Positions 9,274-18,850 of a DNA stretch of 64,000 bases are shown here, in pieces. Within the stretch, counting starts at the first letter, position 1; each line of letters begins with the position of its first letter. The translations under genes were made by a program, and so were the position numbers. The notes under the pieces are model-generated. The model had not been told where the DNA came from. It worked only from the letters and a program-made list of their open reading frames with translations, and ran no database searches. The stretch comes from Betaproteobacteria bacterium (GTDB lineage Bacteria; Pseudomonadota; Gammaproteobacteria; Burkholderiales; Usitatibacteraceae), in NCBI GenBank assembly GCA_016720925.1, contig JADKJR010000008.1:1-64000 (forward strand). The letters run 5' to 3'.

Positions 9274-9545
9274 CGCGAACGCTTCGCCGCCGCACCACCA
9301 CAGCCGACTAATCCCAACCCGCTTGAAGCGATGGCCCATAGGCTGGCGACGCCTGAGGGCAAGAAGGGCTATGCGCTACGCAAGCACACCCCGGAGCGGG
9401 TGTTCGGCATCATCAAATCGGTAATGGGCTTCCGCCAATTTTCGTTACGCGGACTGAACAACGTCAAAGGCGAGTGGAGCCTGGTCACGTTGGCGTGGAA
9501 TCTGAAGCGGATGTTTGCACTGAGCCTCGCTTAAAGGGAGATGCG
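8530..9545 (+). mobile_element. IS1182-family insertion sequence remnant (5'-truncated)
   Basis: Transposase-like sequence begins inside the coupling-protein frame at about 8530 and continues through DGTKIHANASRHSALSYGHAGKSE, typical of IS1182 transposases, to a stop at 9273. The family C-terminus (KKGYALRKHTPERVFGIIKSVMGFRQFSLRG, WNLKRMFAL) reappears at 9331-9537 in another frame, so a frameshift breaks the gene near 9270. The N-terminal third and left end are missing, so the element cannot move on its own. Confidence 0.75.
9331..9534 (+). pseudogene. C-terminal fragment of IS1182-family transposase
   Basis: Continuation of the transposase in a shifted frame. It carries the conserved YALRKHTPERVFGIIKSV and GFRQFSLRGLNNVKGEW, including the downstream acidic residue region of the DDE domain, and ends WNLKRMFALSLA. 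Not an independent gene. Confidence 0.75.
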
Positions 9546-9866
9546 AGCGCATTGCTGGGTACAACATGACCAACCTGACCGAAAAATGACCGGACTGGCT
9601 GCAAAACAGCCGAGTTTGTAAACGACAACATGATTCTTTTACGAGACCTTAGGCGAAACGTCAAACTTGGCAGGCTAAGTCCGACGGGCTGCTAGAGGTT
9701 GTCAGATTCGCTCATTGATACTGCAAATAAATACGTTCGAAATTTCACGTCATTCCGATCCGCGATAGAAACGCCACCAATTGTCCTGCCGACCGTTCGG
9801 CTGCCCCGTGGCCGCCGACAATTAGCCTGACACGCCGGCCAAGATAGTTGACGCCGGCCAGCCCCG
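9546..9866. other. gene-free stretch after IS1182 remnant
   Basis: About 320 bp with no supported gene. It should contain the right end of the IS1182 element, but I could not match an inverted repeat because the left end is lost. Short frames here are antisense of nothing recognisable. Confidence 0.4.
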
Positions 9867-10364
9867 TCAACGCGTTGCGGCGTGCGCGAGGATGAAATAC
9901 GCGATCGACGCCGTATCCGACAACTCCAGCAGCGTTACGTCCGGTGTTGGTAATGGTGCGTTGCTGGCGATCGCCACGATGCCCGGCCAGTCGGGCCATA
10001 GCATCGGTTTACCGACTGCCGGCCGCCACACTTCCAGCTTCGGGTAGTGACCATTCTTGAATCCCTCGACCAATACCAAGTCGCAATGCTGCATACGGTC
10101 GAGCAGATCGTCCAGCGGGGGTTCCGCGTCGCCGCGCAACTCGTGCATCAGCGCCCAGCGATCGTTGCCCAGCAGCAACACTTCCTTGCAGCCGGATTCG
10201 CGTAGCCGAAATGAATCCTTTCCCGGCCGGTCGATGTCGATATTCTTGTGGCTGTGCTTGATCAGCGAGACTACCAGTTTGCGCGAGGAAAGTTCCGGCA
10301 CCAATCGCTCCAGCAGCGTAGTCTTGCCCATGCCGGAGTGACCGGCGATTCCGAAAACTTTCAT
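9867..10364 (-). CDS. mobB: MobB, molybdopterin-guanine dinucleotide biosynthesis adaptor
   Basis: 165-residue GTP-binding protein that assists attachment of GMP to molybdopterin when the MGD cofactor is made. The P-loop is FGIAGHSGMGKTTLLERL at the N-terminus; SLIKHSHKNIDIDRPGKDSFRLRESG and DLVLVEGFKNG are family signatures. Length matches E. coli MobB. It lies downstream of a TorD chaperone and a molybdopterin oxidoreductase on the same strand, so the three formed a molybdoenzyme cluster. Intact. Confidence 0.92.
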   Translation of the reverse strand: MKVFGIAGHSGMGKTTLLERLVPELSSRKLVVSLIKHSHKNIDIDRPGKDSFRLRESGCKEVLLLGNDRWALMHELRGDAEPPLDDLLDRMQHCDLVLVEGFKNGHYPKLEVWRPAVGKPMLWPDWPGIVAIASNAPLPTPDVTLLELSDTASIAYFILAHAATR

Positions 10365-10655
10365 GGTTCTTGGTGATCTCCTGAGTCAATACTTGTCGGG
10401 CGGTCTATTCGACAGGCTGGGGACAGGCGACGCGCGGCGTGCGATCGCCAACTAAACATTGATGATGGGAACGCTGGGGTTTCCCACCCTGCGAGCCAAA
10501 CCTTGACGAGCGTGCAGATCTACGCGTTTGTCACGCTTCGCTCATCGAGCCGAATTATCGGCTTGCTTTATCCCGAGCGCACCCACAAAACCCGTGACGA
10601 ACAGTACCAGAGGCGCCCATTTCAGGTGTTACGGTAGCTGAGCTCTTCGACGAAC
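10365..10655. other. gap between torD-like gene and mobB
   Basis: No confident gene. Minus-strand frames include WAPLVLFVTGFVGALG near 10590, a possible membrane-anchor tail, and a stretch with RVDLHARQGLA, but they are interrupted. This may be the degenerate remains of a membrane or iron-sulfur subunit of the molybdoenzyme. Confidence 0.3.
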
Positions 10656-11362
10656 TTAGGAACACGGACGGCCGTTTGCCCGACTGTGTTCGGCATAGTC
10701 AGGACGAAGCCCTTTGAGCACCGCGGCAGCCGCACGGAAGAATGGTTCGGCCGTCGCCCGATCAAGTGCGTCCGCGAACTCGGGCACCCACTTGGAATAG
10801 TGATCAAGGATGAAACTGTCGCGGAGATCAAGAAAGTGCCCGCGCGCTTCCTGTGCTCCATCATCCGCTTGCCGTGTAAGCCAATACAGAAATTCAGCTC
10901 GATGCCCAAGTGATCGTCTGGAACCTGATTCAAGTTCTGCACGGCCATGCCAGCACCCAGATAGAACGCGCGCACGGCCAGCGTCTCCTCGGTCATGAGG
11001 TTGCGAGTTGGTGAGAGATAGAAGGACCCGTAAGGTACGACGGGCGTTTCGCCCGGACCGACCAGTAGGCGGGTGAACTCTACTAGCAGGCTCTCGCTCC
11101 AGGACTCGCGGCGTTCCAGATTTGCATCGACTACCTCCTGCATCTTCCCCAAATCGTTATCGAGGTGCTTCGGCAAGCCCAGACTTGTCCGATCCACGGC
11201 GGATATGGCCTGAATCAAATCCGGTGAAGGCCCACTAAAGAACAAGCGCCGCAACAGGTCATAAAGCACCAACTGTCCGCGCAGCCCGATTGCGCGGGCG
11301 TCCGCAGGCGTCGGCGCGGCGGCCACCGCCTGCCTTTGTACGTTCCTCTGCACCTGAATCAT
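10656..11362 (-). CDS. TorD/DmsD-family molybdoenzyme chaperone (frameshifted)
   Basis: All-helical chaperone that keeps a molybdopterin oxidoreductase in a cofactor-receptive state before export. The N-terminal two thirds read cleanly (RGQLVLYDLLRRLFFSGP, VEFTRLLVGPGETPVVPYGSFYL, DDHLGIELNF). A missing C near 10890 (aattcctg expected as aatttcctg) shifts the frame; the other frame then gives YWLTRQADDGAQEARGHF, DHYSKWVPEFADAL and FFRAAAAVLKG, the expected TorD C-terminus, ending at 10656. Its ATG overlaps the stop of the upstream oxidoreductase by ATGA, so the two are translationally coupled. It most likely serves that enzyme. Confidence 0.82.
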
Positions 11363-12684
11363 ATTCTTGCAATCTTCACGATCATGTCCGCATAGGCTGG
11401 GAAACCCATGATCGGACTCAAGGCGTCCGGATCCATCAATTCATTGTGCAATGGCGTGTATTTGCGTGATTCATAGCCCGGCCCCATACACGGACTGAAC
11501 CGGCCTCCCGCGCCGAACCCCATTTGATTACACCGGGCCGCATGCCCCGAGGCGAAAATCTTGCCACGAGTATGTTTCCCCAAGGGGTTCGTGACCTCGA
11601 CCAAGTCTCCGGTCTTGAGTTTGAGATTTTTGGCCTCCTCGTCATTCATCCATACGGTGCCGACCGAGTAGGAGTTAGCGGGGAATTTGTGCTTGATGAT
11701 CTTTATCGCGTTAGTCCCCACTGCCTGCGCCTCCGGAATCTGTGACTCGAACGCATCGTTCAAGGGCTGCCACGTACCTTCGCACTTAACCTCTCCAAGC
11801 CAAGGCACCATTTGGGTTCCACTCATGGCGTGATGGACTTTGCCGCAGATTAACTGGAAGGGGAATTCCTTTGCGTATTTCTGATAGGCGACATTCGTAT
11901 GCGGGTTCCATACTGTCTCAAACCAGAAGAACGTGGATGGGAACTTGTCGAAACCCACGCGCTTGAGACCGAGCGGCACTTCGCCCCCTGCTTTTTCAAG
12001 CTTTTCGTTGTACTTGGAATAGCCTCCGAACCGTTTGCCGCCTTCGCTCCAGTCGAACTTGAACTCAATGAGCTTGGTGGAAGTGTTCGGGAACACTTTG
12101 TTTGGTTCGTCCGAGCCCACTTTTTTGTACCGCTGCCAGCTCATGGGCCATATCGCCACGCCCTTGTTGGCACGCAGCCACTCTACGGTGACCGGTTTAC
12201 CGCGAATTTCCTTCTTATCGTGGTTTACCGTGGCCTCGCCTCGCTCCAGCGAATCGGGCGTGCCAACCAACTTATAACCTTCCGGATATTTCGGATACGG
12301 AAGCGGAGTCCCAATATTCGGTCGACCAGGCGAAGGCTCCAACATCTCATTCACGAAATCCTCTTCCGTGCGGTATTTCTCCCAAAAATCAGATCCCTTG
12401 ATGTCTTTGTCGCCCAGTTCTGCCAGCCGCTTTGCAAGCAGATTCATGATTTCGGTTGGCTTTTTACATTCGTGGAGCGGGGCGATAACCGCATCGCGGT
12501 TATAAATCAATGGGTGCGACGGGTAAATATCAGCCAAGCTCTGACGCTCGACGTAGCTCGCCTCGGGAAGAATCACGTCGGCATATAGCGCGCTTTCCAG
12601 ATACAGCGTGTCGATGACAACGAAAAGATCCAGCTTGTAGTTCCCTGTTGATTTCAACGTCGGACGCTGCCACGGTTTTCATTT
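11359..12684 (-). pseudogene. molybdopterin oxidoreductase catalytic subunit, 3' part, cut by IS21
   Basis: C-terminal ~440 residues of a DMSO-reductase-family enzyme (polysulfide, thiosulfate or tetrathionate reductase type). Seen are LYLESALYADVILPEASYVERQ, a family hallmark for the domain III region, KVHHAMSGTQMVPWL, and the MGD-binding dinucleotide domain with VWMNDEEAKNLKLKTGDLVEVTNP. The frame runs open right into the left end of the IS21-like element at 12685, with no start of its own; the N-terminal Fe-S and molybdenum-ligand part is absent from the window. Downstream torD and mobB support the call. Substrate cannot be inferred from this half. Non-functional as it stands. Confidence 0.85.
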
Positions 12685-12716
12685 AAAACGAGGCCACCCT
12701 ATTTTGGCATAGGGGA

Positions 12717-13529
12717 CTATGCCGCTGTGGATAAGTCGTTGGTCTGAATTGGCTTAGCTCCTTTCGCTTTGGTGTTGGCCTTGCGTTTTTGATCCTGCCG
12801 CATCGAGCTATGACTGAACCGCCAGGACTCGTTGCCGGTTTCGACGATATGGCAATGGTGAGTGAGTCGGTCGAGCAGTGCCGTCGTCATCTTGGCATCG
12901 ACGAACACGCTGCTCCACTCGCCGAAACTCAGATTGGTCGTAATCATCACGCTGGTGCGTTCATAGAGTTTCGACAACAGGTGGAACAATAGTGCGCCAC
13001 CCGCTTGGCTAAACGGCAGGTAGCCCACTTCGTCCAGGATCACCAGATCAACGTGCATGAGCCGGTTGGCAATCTGGCCGGCACGCCCTGTCGCTTTCTC
13101 CAGCTCCAGCGCATTGACCAGTTCCACGGTGGAGAAGAACCGCACCCGCTTGGCATGCGTGCGCAGCGCTTTGACACCGATGGCCGTCGCCAAGTGGGTC
13201 TTGCCCGTGCCCGGCCCACCGATCAGCACCACGTTCTGGGCCGCTTCAATAAACGTGGCTTGGTGCAGTTCACGCACCAGCACCTCATCGACATGCGAAG
13301 CGGCGAAGTCAAAGCCTGCCAGGTCTCGATGCATCGGAAACCGGGCAGCGCCCATCTGGTAGGCCATCGAACGCACCATCCGCTCCGCCGTCTCGGCATC
13401 GACCAGTTGTTTCATGAACATATCCGGTTTGAATTCGGTGTGGCGTGACTTCGCCACCAGTTCTGGATAGCAGGAGGCCATGCCATTGAGCTTCAGTTGC
13501 TTCAGTTCGGCGATGATCTCAGCGGACAT
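12717..13529 (-). CDS. istB: IS21-family helper ATPase IstB
   Basis: AAA+ regulator of transposition, about 270 residues. Walker A is GGPGTGKTHLATAIG, Walker B DLVILDEVGYLPFSQ, followed by TTNLSFGEWSSVFVDAKMTTALLDRLTHH, all characteristic. Start MSAEIIAELKQLKLNG at 13529 chosen because it matches the family; it overlaps the 3' end of istA by about 10 nt, which fits coupled translation. Intact. Confidence 0.95.
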   Translation of the reverse strand: MSAEIIAELKQLKLNGMASCYPELVAKSRHTEFKPDMFMKQLVDAETAERMVRSMAYQMGAARFPMHRDLAGFDFAASHVDEVLVRELHQATFIEAAQNVVLIGGPGTGKTHLATAIGVKALRTHAKRVRFFSTVELVNALELEKATGRAGQIANRLMHVDLVILDEVGYLPFSQAGGALLFHLLSKLYERTSVMITTNLSFGEWSSVFVDAKMTTALLDRLTHHCHIVETGNESWRFSHSSMRQDQKRKANTKAKGAKPIQTNDLSTAA

Positions 13530-15096
13530 GCGCGCCTCCATTCATCATCAGCGACGCCAATACCGGGCTTGCGAGCAATACCGATTGAATCGCCGGGGTC
13601 AGGCGCAATTGGTCATAGCGATCGACGTCAGCCTTGGGTTCTTCGGTGAGCGTCAGTGCCGTTTCCACCATTGGTGGCCTGGGCTGCGCCTGGTCCTTCA
13701 ATTGCGCCAGGAGGTACAGCACATGCTCGGCACTGGGCTTGCCGACAGCCAGCGCTGCCTCGGTGGCGGCAAGGATGGAATCCAGGCCATGCACGGGAAC
13801 GGCGGCGAGCACCTGTGCCATCACCCGGTCACCGCCCGGCCGATGGATCAACTGGTGTTGCAGCAGGCGTAGCGGCTCCGGCATGGCATTGAAGGGCGCG
13901 CCGTTACGGAGCGCCCCCGGCTTCTGGACGACCAGATCGATGTAATGGCGCCAGTCATAGAATGTCTGGTCACGTTCAAACGAGCGGACGTGGCCGGCCA
14001 CCTTCACGTCATCGACGACGATGTCGATGGTGGCTGGATAGACCCGCACACTGACGATGCGGTGCGCATGTTCGGTTGGCACGCTGTAGCGGTTGCGCTC
14101 CAGATGAATCAACCCAGTCGACGATACGCGTGCGGGATGCTCGACGTAACCATCGAAAGGCTTTGGGCAGGGCATTAGCTTGGGCAACTCGTCCTGCAGC
14201 AGTTCGGCCACCGTCATTTCCGGCCACTCCGGATGCTTCGTCTCCGTCCACACCATCCGGCATTGTTTGCCGAGCCATTCGTTGAGCGACTCAAGATCCG
14301 TCCAGCGGGTTTCCATCGCCTCGCGCCAGATTTGCCGTCGGCGATCCAGGACGTTCTTCTCGACGATGCCTTTCTCCCAGCCCGAAGCGACATTGCAGAA
14401 TTCGGGCTCGAACAGGTAATGGGAGGCCATGGCCTCGAAGCGGGCGTTGATGGTCCGGGCCTTGCCGCGACCGACCTTATCCACCGCCGTCTTCATGTTG
14501 TCGTAGATGCCACGCGTGGGGATGCCGCCAAGGGCGGCGAAGGCGCGGGCATGGGCGTCGAACAGCATCTCGTGGGTCTGGGTGGGATAGGCGGTGAGCC
14601 AGAAAGCACGGCTCGCACAGAGCTTGGTGTGGGCCAGATCCAGCCGTCGACGCAGGCCGCCCACAAAGGCGTACTCGGTGCTCCAGTCGAACTGGAAGGC
14701 TTCGCCCAATTGAAACTTGAGCGGCACAAAGGCGCGGCCACTGCCCTGCGATGACAGCTCCTGTCGAAACCGACGAACGTAGGCGGCGACACGGCCATAG
14801 CCGCCGCGATAACCCATCGCCGTGAGCTCCTGGTACATTGAGTGCGCCGTCCGCCGGTCGCGCTTGCCGCGATGTTGATTGCTCTTCAGCCAGCCAGACA
14901 ACGTTTCGGCATAGGCATCGAGCTTGGTCTCCACGCGACGGCCCGGGTACTTCGGCTCCAGTACATCAGGACGCTGATCCAACCACCGATCAATGGTGCT
15001 GCGGGCAAGACCTGTTCTTCTCGCGATCTCTCGCTTGGGCAGGCGCTCCCGATAAAACATCCGCCTGACTTTGGCTAACATGGCCACTGTAATCAC
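13519..15096 (-). CDS. istA: IS21-family transposase IstA
   Basis: 525-residue DDE transposase. An N-terminal helix-turn-helix (REIARRTGLARSTIDRWL) is followed by the catalytic core: GEAFQFDWSTEYAFVGG contains the first Asp, GIYDNMKTAVDKV the second, and the Glu lies in GWEKGIVEKNVLDRRRQIWRE. A C-terminal beta-barrel region (HLERNRYSVP) follows. Length is normal for the family and no frameshift is seen. Confidence 0.95.
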   Translation of the reverse strand: MITVAMLAKVRRMFYRERLPKREIARRTGLARSTIDRWLDQRPDVLEPKYPGRRVETKLDAYAETLSGWLKSNQHRGKRDRRTAHSMYQELTAMGYRGGYGRVAAYVRRFRQELSSQGSGRAFVPLKFQLGEAFQFDWSTEYAFVGGLRRRLDLAHTKLCASRAFWLTAYPTQTHEMLFDAHARAFAALGGIPTRGIYDNMKTAVDKVGRGKARTINARFEAMASHYLFEPEFCNVASGWEKGIVEKNVLDRRRQIWREAMETRWTDLESLNEWLGKQCRMVWTETKHPEWPEMTVAELLQDELPKLMPCPKPFDGYVEHPARVSSTGLIHLERNRYSVPTEHAHRIVSVRVYPATIDIVVDDVKVAGHVRSFERDQTFYDWRHYIDLVVQKPGALRNGAPFNAMPEPLRLLQHQLIHRPGGDRVMAQVLAAVPVHGLDSILAATEAALAVGKPSAEHVLYLLAQLKDQAQPRPPMVETALTLTEEPKADVDRYDQLRLTPAIQSVLLASPVLASLMMNGGAHVR

Positions 15097-15155
15097 TCCT
15101 CAGTTCTCCCCGCCTAAAAAATAAGCAGGGTAGTTGATTCATGTGGCCTCGTTTT

Positions 15156-16160
15156 GCGTGAAAAAACCCTTCAGAATTGGTAGCGATTTACGCGGAAATC
15201 AACAGGCGTTGCTTCATCCCGGCTTCATCAAAGGCCGTCTGCATGTCCGATTCGACCTCGGCGACCATCGCTTGCAGGCGACTGTTGCGGGCGAGGCCAA
15301 CCACGTATTGAACGTTCTTCCGATCACACCAGTTCAGAACCTTCTGTCGGCAAAAGCCGGAGTCGGCCCGGAAGATGATTCTGACGCTGGGCCACGCCTG
15401 CCGCAGCCGGGTCACGAACAGCTTCAGAATGGCCGCCGCATGCTTGGCGCCATCGATCTTGCTTGGGCGCAGGTAGGCGGCCAGCATCTGTTCGCCACAG
15501 AACACATACAGCGGCAGGTAGCAGTAGCTGTCGTAGTAGCCATGGAAGAAACGATCCTCCTGCTTGCCGTAGAGCGGGCTGTCGGTGGCATCAAAGTCGA
15601 GCACCAGTTCTTCGGGTGCGGTCTTGAAGCTCTTGATGAACTGGTCCACCAGGACTTCATGGAGTTTGACCGCGGCGGCACGGCTGCCGAGCTTCTCAAG
15701 CCGACACAAGGTCGGTGCGCTGGCCAGGTCGTCTTCGCGTCCGACGGCACTCTGGTAGGCGATGTCACGACGCAGCTGGGTGTGATTGTTCAGGTCTTCC
15801 CAGCCTTGCACCAGTCCATACACGCGCTGGCGCAGCATGTCGCGAATGCTGTGGGTGATCGAAGAGGGTTCGCGGGGATCGGCAATCGAGCGTGCGGCGG
15901 CATCGGTCAACCCCAGCCGCTGATCCAGCGCTGCCAGCAACATCACGCCGCCGTCGCTGGTCATGTTGCCGCCATCAAAGCGGCCTTCTATTACCCGCCG
16001 TCCAAGGTGCCCGAATTCAAGTCGATCTGATGATGAATCCTGAGTACAATTTGGCATCGGCGTTCCTTGTTGTGTTGATTGGCTTTGACACCAGTATCAA
16101 CGCGGTTCTCAAAGGGAACGCCGACCTCAGTTTTGCATCATCGGTGAAATATTCAGGCTA
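15156..16160 (-). mobile_element. IS1380-family element, truncated by IS21
   Basis: Contains the N-terminal two thirds of an IS1380-family transposase. Its 3' end stops 32 bp from the IS21 right end, so the missing C-terminus was removed at that junction. The outer (upstream) end should lie near 16060-16160; no mate end is present. Confidence 0.7.
15188..16057 (-). pseudogene. IS1380-family transposase, C-terminally truncated
   Basis: 289 residues of a family normally around 430-450. Recognisable stretches are GNMTSDGGVMLLAALDQRLGL, the first catalytic Asp in LVLDFDATDSPLYGKQ, DSYCYLPLYVFCG and the second Asp in IIFRADSGFCRQKVLNWC. The final catalytic Glu region is missing. Ends MKQRLLISA at a stop created close to the IS21 boundary. 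Confidence 0.88.
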
Positions 16161-16312
16161 ATCCGCTTCCTGTTCGTCAGGCCAGCGCTTTGCCTTCGGC
16201 TTCCTTCAGATTCGCAGTCGCCCGCGACACCCTTGCCGTTCGGCTACCACTTCCCCTTGCCGGGTGTGGAGAGGACTTTCACCTCCAAGTAAGTGCGCCC
16301 TGTCGGGCGCAC

Positions 16313-16346
16313 AAAGAAAACAGCGTAAGGCCGGAGCCTTACGCTG
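16313..16346 (-). terminator. intrinsic terminator of the truncated DUF3577 copy
   Basis: Perfect 11-bp stem cagcgtaaggc / gccttacgctg with loop cgga (16321-16346). Read on the minus strand it is followed by a T-rich run (complement of aaagaaaa, 16313-16320). It sits just past the end of the DUF3577 fragment and is repeated exactly at 33668-33701. Confidence 0.75.
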
Positions 16347-16375
16347 TGGAGTGAGAACTCGGCTATTCAGCTTCA

Positions 16376-16579
16376 TCACTCAACAAGAGTACACGCGACG
16401 AGCATACCCTTGTCATTCACGCCGATCTTGCCGTCCTTCTGCCATACGGTGCTTACCAGATTGCGTACCGATACTTCGTAAGCCACGTCTGACAGCGTTT
16501 CGGTGTCGGTGTGCTGAATGCCCTCAAAGAGAGCACCCAGCGACTTATCGCCCGTTACATCAACATAGCGATACTTCAT
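16376..16579 (-). pseudogene. truncated second copy of DUF3577 gene
   Basis: Encodes only the C-terminal half of the protein found complete at 33718-34095: KYRYVDVTGDKSLGALFEGIQHTDTE, then SDVAYEVSVRNLVSTVWQKDGKIGVNDKGML. Nucleotide identity with that copy runs from 16313 to 16578 and then ends abruptly, so a recombination junction lies at 16578. One extra A near the 3' end (catcact versus catcct) gives a premature stop after LVE. The apparent ATG is created at the junction; expression is unlikely. Confidence 0.75.
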
Positions 16580-16977
16580 GTAGGTTCTCCGAATACCTCA
16601 AAATCGCCGCCTATATAGAACAAGCGTTTACAAAAGTATTCTGAGACTCACAAGCCCGAGATTCTCAGAAAACCTTTAAAAAGCCTACCGGATTCTCGCT
16701 AAACCGGATAAATGCCTACGACTGTATCTGCACGAGACTGCTGCACTTCATACTGCCGCAAGAAAGGCGTTCACATCCGAAAGCTCAACACGCCATGGTT
16801 CATTGGCACGGCCAAAAATCAGGGGCGTGCCTGACAACGTAACGCCAACCCATAGAGGCTCTCATGGACAAAATCCTTCTGTGCTCTACCGGGAGCGGCC
16901 AGAGTCTGCGACGGCCGGCAAGATGTTAGCCCGCCCCGGTGGCGGTCAAGATGAGGATTGGTTAAGGGCGTTATGCA
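16580..16977. other. gene-free stretch
   Basis: About 400 bp without a supported gene. It contains a hairpin at 16639-16670 (arms ttctgaga and tctcagaa, with ctc/gag pairing inside) that could act as a weak terminator. A motif near 16764-16796 (cacatccgaaa, then acgcca) resembles sequence at 33085-33112 on the other side of the 17 kb cargo block. Confidence 0.4.
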
Positions 16978-17967
16978 TTACCAACTTTCATCGATTTTTG
17001 CCTTACCGTCAAAATGAATTACCTTATCTCCATAGAGGGGATCATAGTAGTGCCCGCCTTCTTTGTAATCCTCATTCCAGATTTTGGTACCGTCCGCTTT
17101 GAGACGATAGAGGAACGGAGACAGATGAAGTCTCTCCAGGTGCCATCTGCCCTCTTTTCCAGAGGGAATATCTTCGCCTTGACCGTACAACATGAGACCC
17201 CCTTCAGCAAAAACTTCATGCGCGGGATTGGTTGTCTTGTATTCGTGGCTGACATTCATTACTTTATGTCCAATTTCATGGGCCACTGTTCTTCGAAACC
17301 GATCGGGCCTGGACAAATTGGTATTGTAATGACACCCCTGAGAGCCGCAGGCAAGGTGTTGTAGTAGGAATACGTCGGAAAAGATAATCCACCTGTTCGT
17401 ACCGTCTTCATGGTCCAGTTGCGTCCATCGGACGTCGAGGAAAGGATAGAAAACTTCCTGAAGCGCAATCAGGTAGATCGTTCTGGAATTGTCCTTGTGA
17501 GGCTCGACCATGCTTAGAAAAGCATTTCTTGCCAACGCCGTCAGTTCGGAAGGATGCCTTCTCATGTGCTGATAGGTGTTGACATATTCGGTGTCAGGCA
17601 CGCCCGGCACTTCATTGGCCTGTATCGCAAGGTACTTTGGATTCACTTCACCTGTCTTTACCCAAAGCAGGTTGATCTGGACACCCGCAGGTTTGTAGAT
17701 TTCTTTTGTGGCTTGAACGCTTTGCAGCATGCGCTCAAGTGTAACTTTCTTGAACGCCGGGTCAAGATTGGACGGGAAGTACACGCCAACATCCATTGTA
17801 GGTTTGCCCACCACCAGATCCTTGTTGAAGGCGGCGACATCCACCGTGTCCACAACCTTCCAGGCTACAAGCTTGTTTTCGGCGGAAGTCGGCTGTTCGA
17901 TTCCCGTCCGGCTTTGCGCACAGCTACACAAGACTATCGTGGCGAGCAAGAAAAATAGATTTTTCAT
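16978..17967 (-). CDS. secreted lipoprotein zinc metalloprotease
   Basis: 329 residues. The N-terminus MKNLFFLLATIVLCSC is a lipoprotein signal with the acceptor Cys at about 16. The zinc motif HEIGHKVMNVSH (residues 230-241) is HExxH with a third His six residues on, close to but not identical with the metzincin HExxHxxGxxH spacing. No named family recognised beyond this. Cysteines in CGSQGC may form a disulfide. Start at 17967 is preferred to the ATG at 17982 because GAGG lies 9 nt ahead and the signal peptide is cleaner. Last gene of a leftward run with the cupin protein, PepSY proteins and the TonB-dependent receptor, suggesting an envelope uptake or processing role. Confidence 0.7.
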   Translation of the reverse strand: MKNLFFLLATIVLCSCAQSRTGIEQPTSAENKLVAWKVVDTVDVAAFNKDLVVGKPTMDVGVYFPSNLDPAFKKVTLERMLQSVQATKEIYKPAGVQINLLWVKTGEVNPKYLAIQANEVPGVPDTEYVNTYQHMRRHPSELTALARNAFLSMVEPHKDNSRTIYLIALQEVFYPFLDVRWTQLDHEDGTNRWIIFSDVFLLQHLACGSQGCHYNTNLSRPDRFRRTVAHEIGHKVMNVSHEYKTTNPAHEVFAEGGLMLYGQGEDIPSGKEGRWHLERLHLSPFLYRLKADGTKIWNEDYKEGGHYYDPLYGDKVIHFDGKAKIDESW

Positions 17968-17981
17968 GACCCGGCGCCTCA

Positions 17982-18680
17982 TCAGTACTTGATGTTCTTC
18001 AGCACTTCATCGAATTTCGGGTTCACCGATTTTGCGAAAACGATCGCAGGATGGTCCGCCTTCAGCGCGTTGTAGTAGAACGGAGTCCCATCTGCCCGCT
18101 CTTTATCCAGCGCCCCTTTCATCTTCTTGAGTCCGTTCATGAAAGGTTCATATGCCTCGCCCTTTTGCTTGGTCTTTACCACCAGCAAGAACGCGCCTTC
18201 GGGAAATGGCGCTTCCCAGCCGGTAGGCATATTGTCTCCAAATCTGAATAGTGAGCCAGCCTCCATCACTTGTCGTTTCCCTTCGCTGGCAAGTACCCAT
18301 TTTCCGCGCACGGTATAAATAATGCTTCCTGTTGCATGCGGGTGCTCACCTAAAAACATGCCGGGTTTCAACTCAATGAAAAATGATCGCGTCTGCTCGG
18401 CAAAGAGAAGCGGTCCGAAGACTCCTTCGTGGGTGAGTACGCCCACCGACTTGAGCGCATTTTCAATGTTTGGAATGATTTCCACATTCTTGGCAAGTTG
18501 AATGAACTCGGGGGAGACCGGTGTTGCTGCGACTGTCTTCTTTTCAAGGATCACCGCCTTGCTGTCCTTGGGGGAATCGTGAGAATGGCCGTGGCCATGT
18601 GACGGTTTTTCTTTACTTGCGGTTTGAGCGCCAACGCAAATGGGCAACAGGAAAAGTAACAAAGAAATTGCGAGTTTCAT
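17982..18680 (-). CDS. exported cupin-domain protein with His-rich N-terminus
   Basis: 232 residues with a signal peptide (MKLAISLLLFLLPICVGAQ). The mature N-terminus has a metal-binding-like HGHGHSHD stretch. A single cupin barrel follows: FIELKPGMFLGEHPHATGSIIYTVRGKWVL and MEAGSLFRFGDNMPTGWEAPF carry the two cupin motifs with His ligands. Probably periplasmic; substrate unknown. Its stop overlaps the first possible start of the metalloprotease by TGATG, so the two are co-translated. The His cluster and neighbouring PepSY-reductase and TonB receptor hint at metal acquisition, but this is inference. Confidence 0.7.
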   Translation of the reverse strand: MKLAISLLLFLLPICVGAQTASKEKPSHGHGHSHDSPKDSKAVILEKKTVAATPVSPEFIQLAKNVEIIPNIENALKSVGVLTHEGVFGPLLFAEQTRSFFIELKPGMFLGEHPHATGSIIYTVRGKWVLASEGKRQVMEAGSLFRFGDNMPTGWEAPFPEGAFLLVVKTKQKGEAYEPFMNGLKKMKGALDKERADGTPFYYNALKADHPAIVFAKSVNPKFDEVLKNIKY

Positions 18681-18850
18681 AATGAGTCCCTTCTATTTAC
18701 GAAATTGATATGCGGGATTGTCTGCGAGATTCAGGATTTCATCTCATTGTGTAGCGTGCTACTTTGGAACTGGGTTGTTGATTCATGTGGTGGAAAGTTT
18801 GAAGACGAAGCAGCGAATTAAGCGGGGTTACTAAATTCTTCTTCTCGAAC
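18681..18850. other. short gap with IS21-end-like sequence
   Basis: A 14-nt string, gttgattcatgtgg at 18777-18790, is identical to 15132-15145 just inside the right end of the IS21 element. It may be a leftover of another IS21-type end. No gene. Confidence 0.35.

Larger units (their letters stand above)
12685..15155 (-). mobile_element. complete IS21-family insertion sequence
   Basis: About 2.47 kb with istA and istB on the minus strand. The ends share a 13-bp inverted repeat, AAAACGAGGCCAC at 12685-12697 and its complement at 15143-15155. Both genes are intact, so it may be active. No target duplication is evident: the flanks are a broken molybdoenzyme gene on the left and a broken IS1380 transposase on the right, so a deletion or recombination followed insertion. 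Confidence 0.85.
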
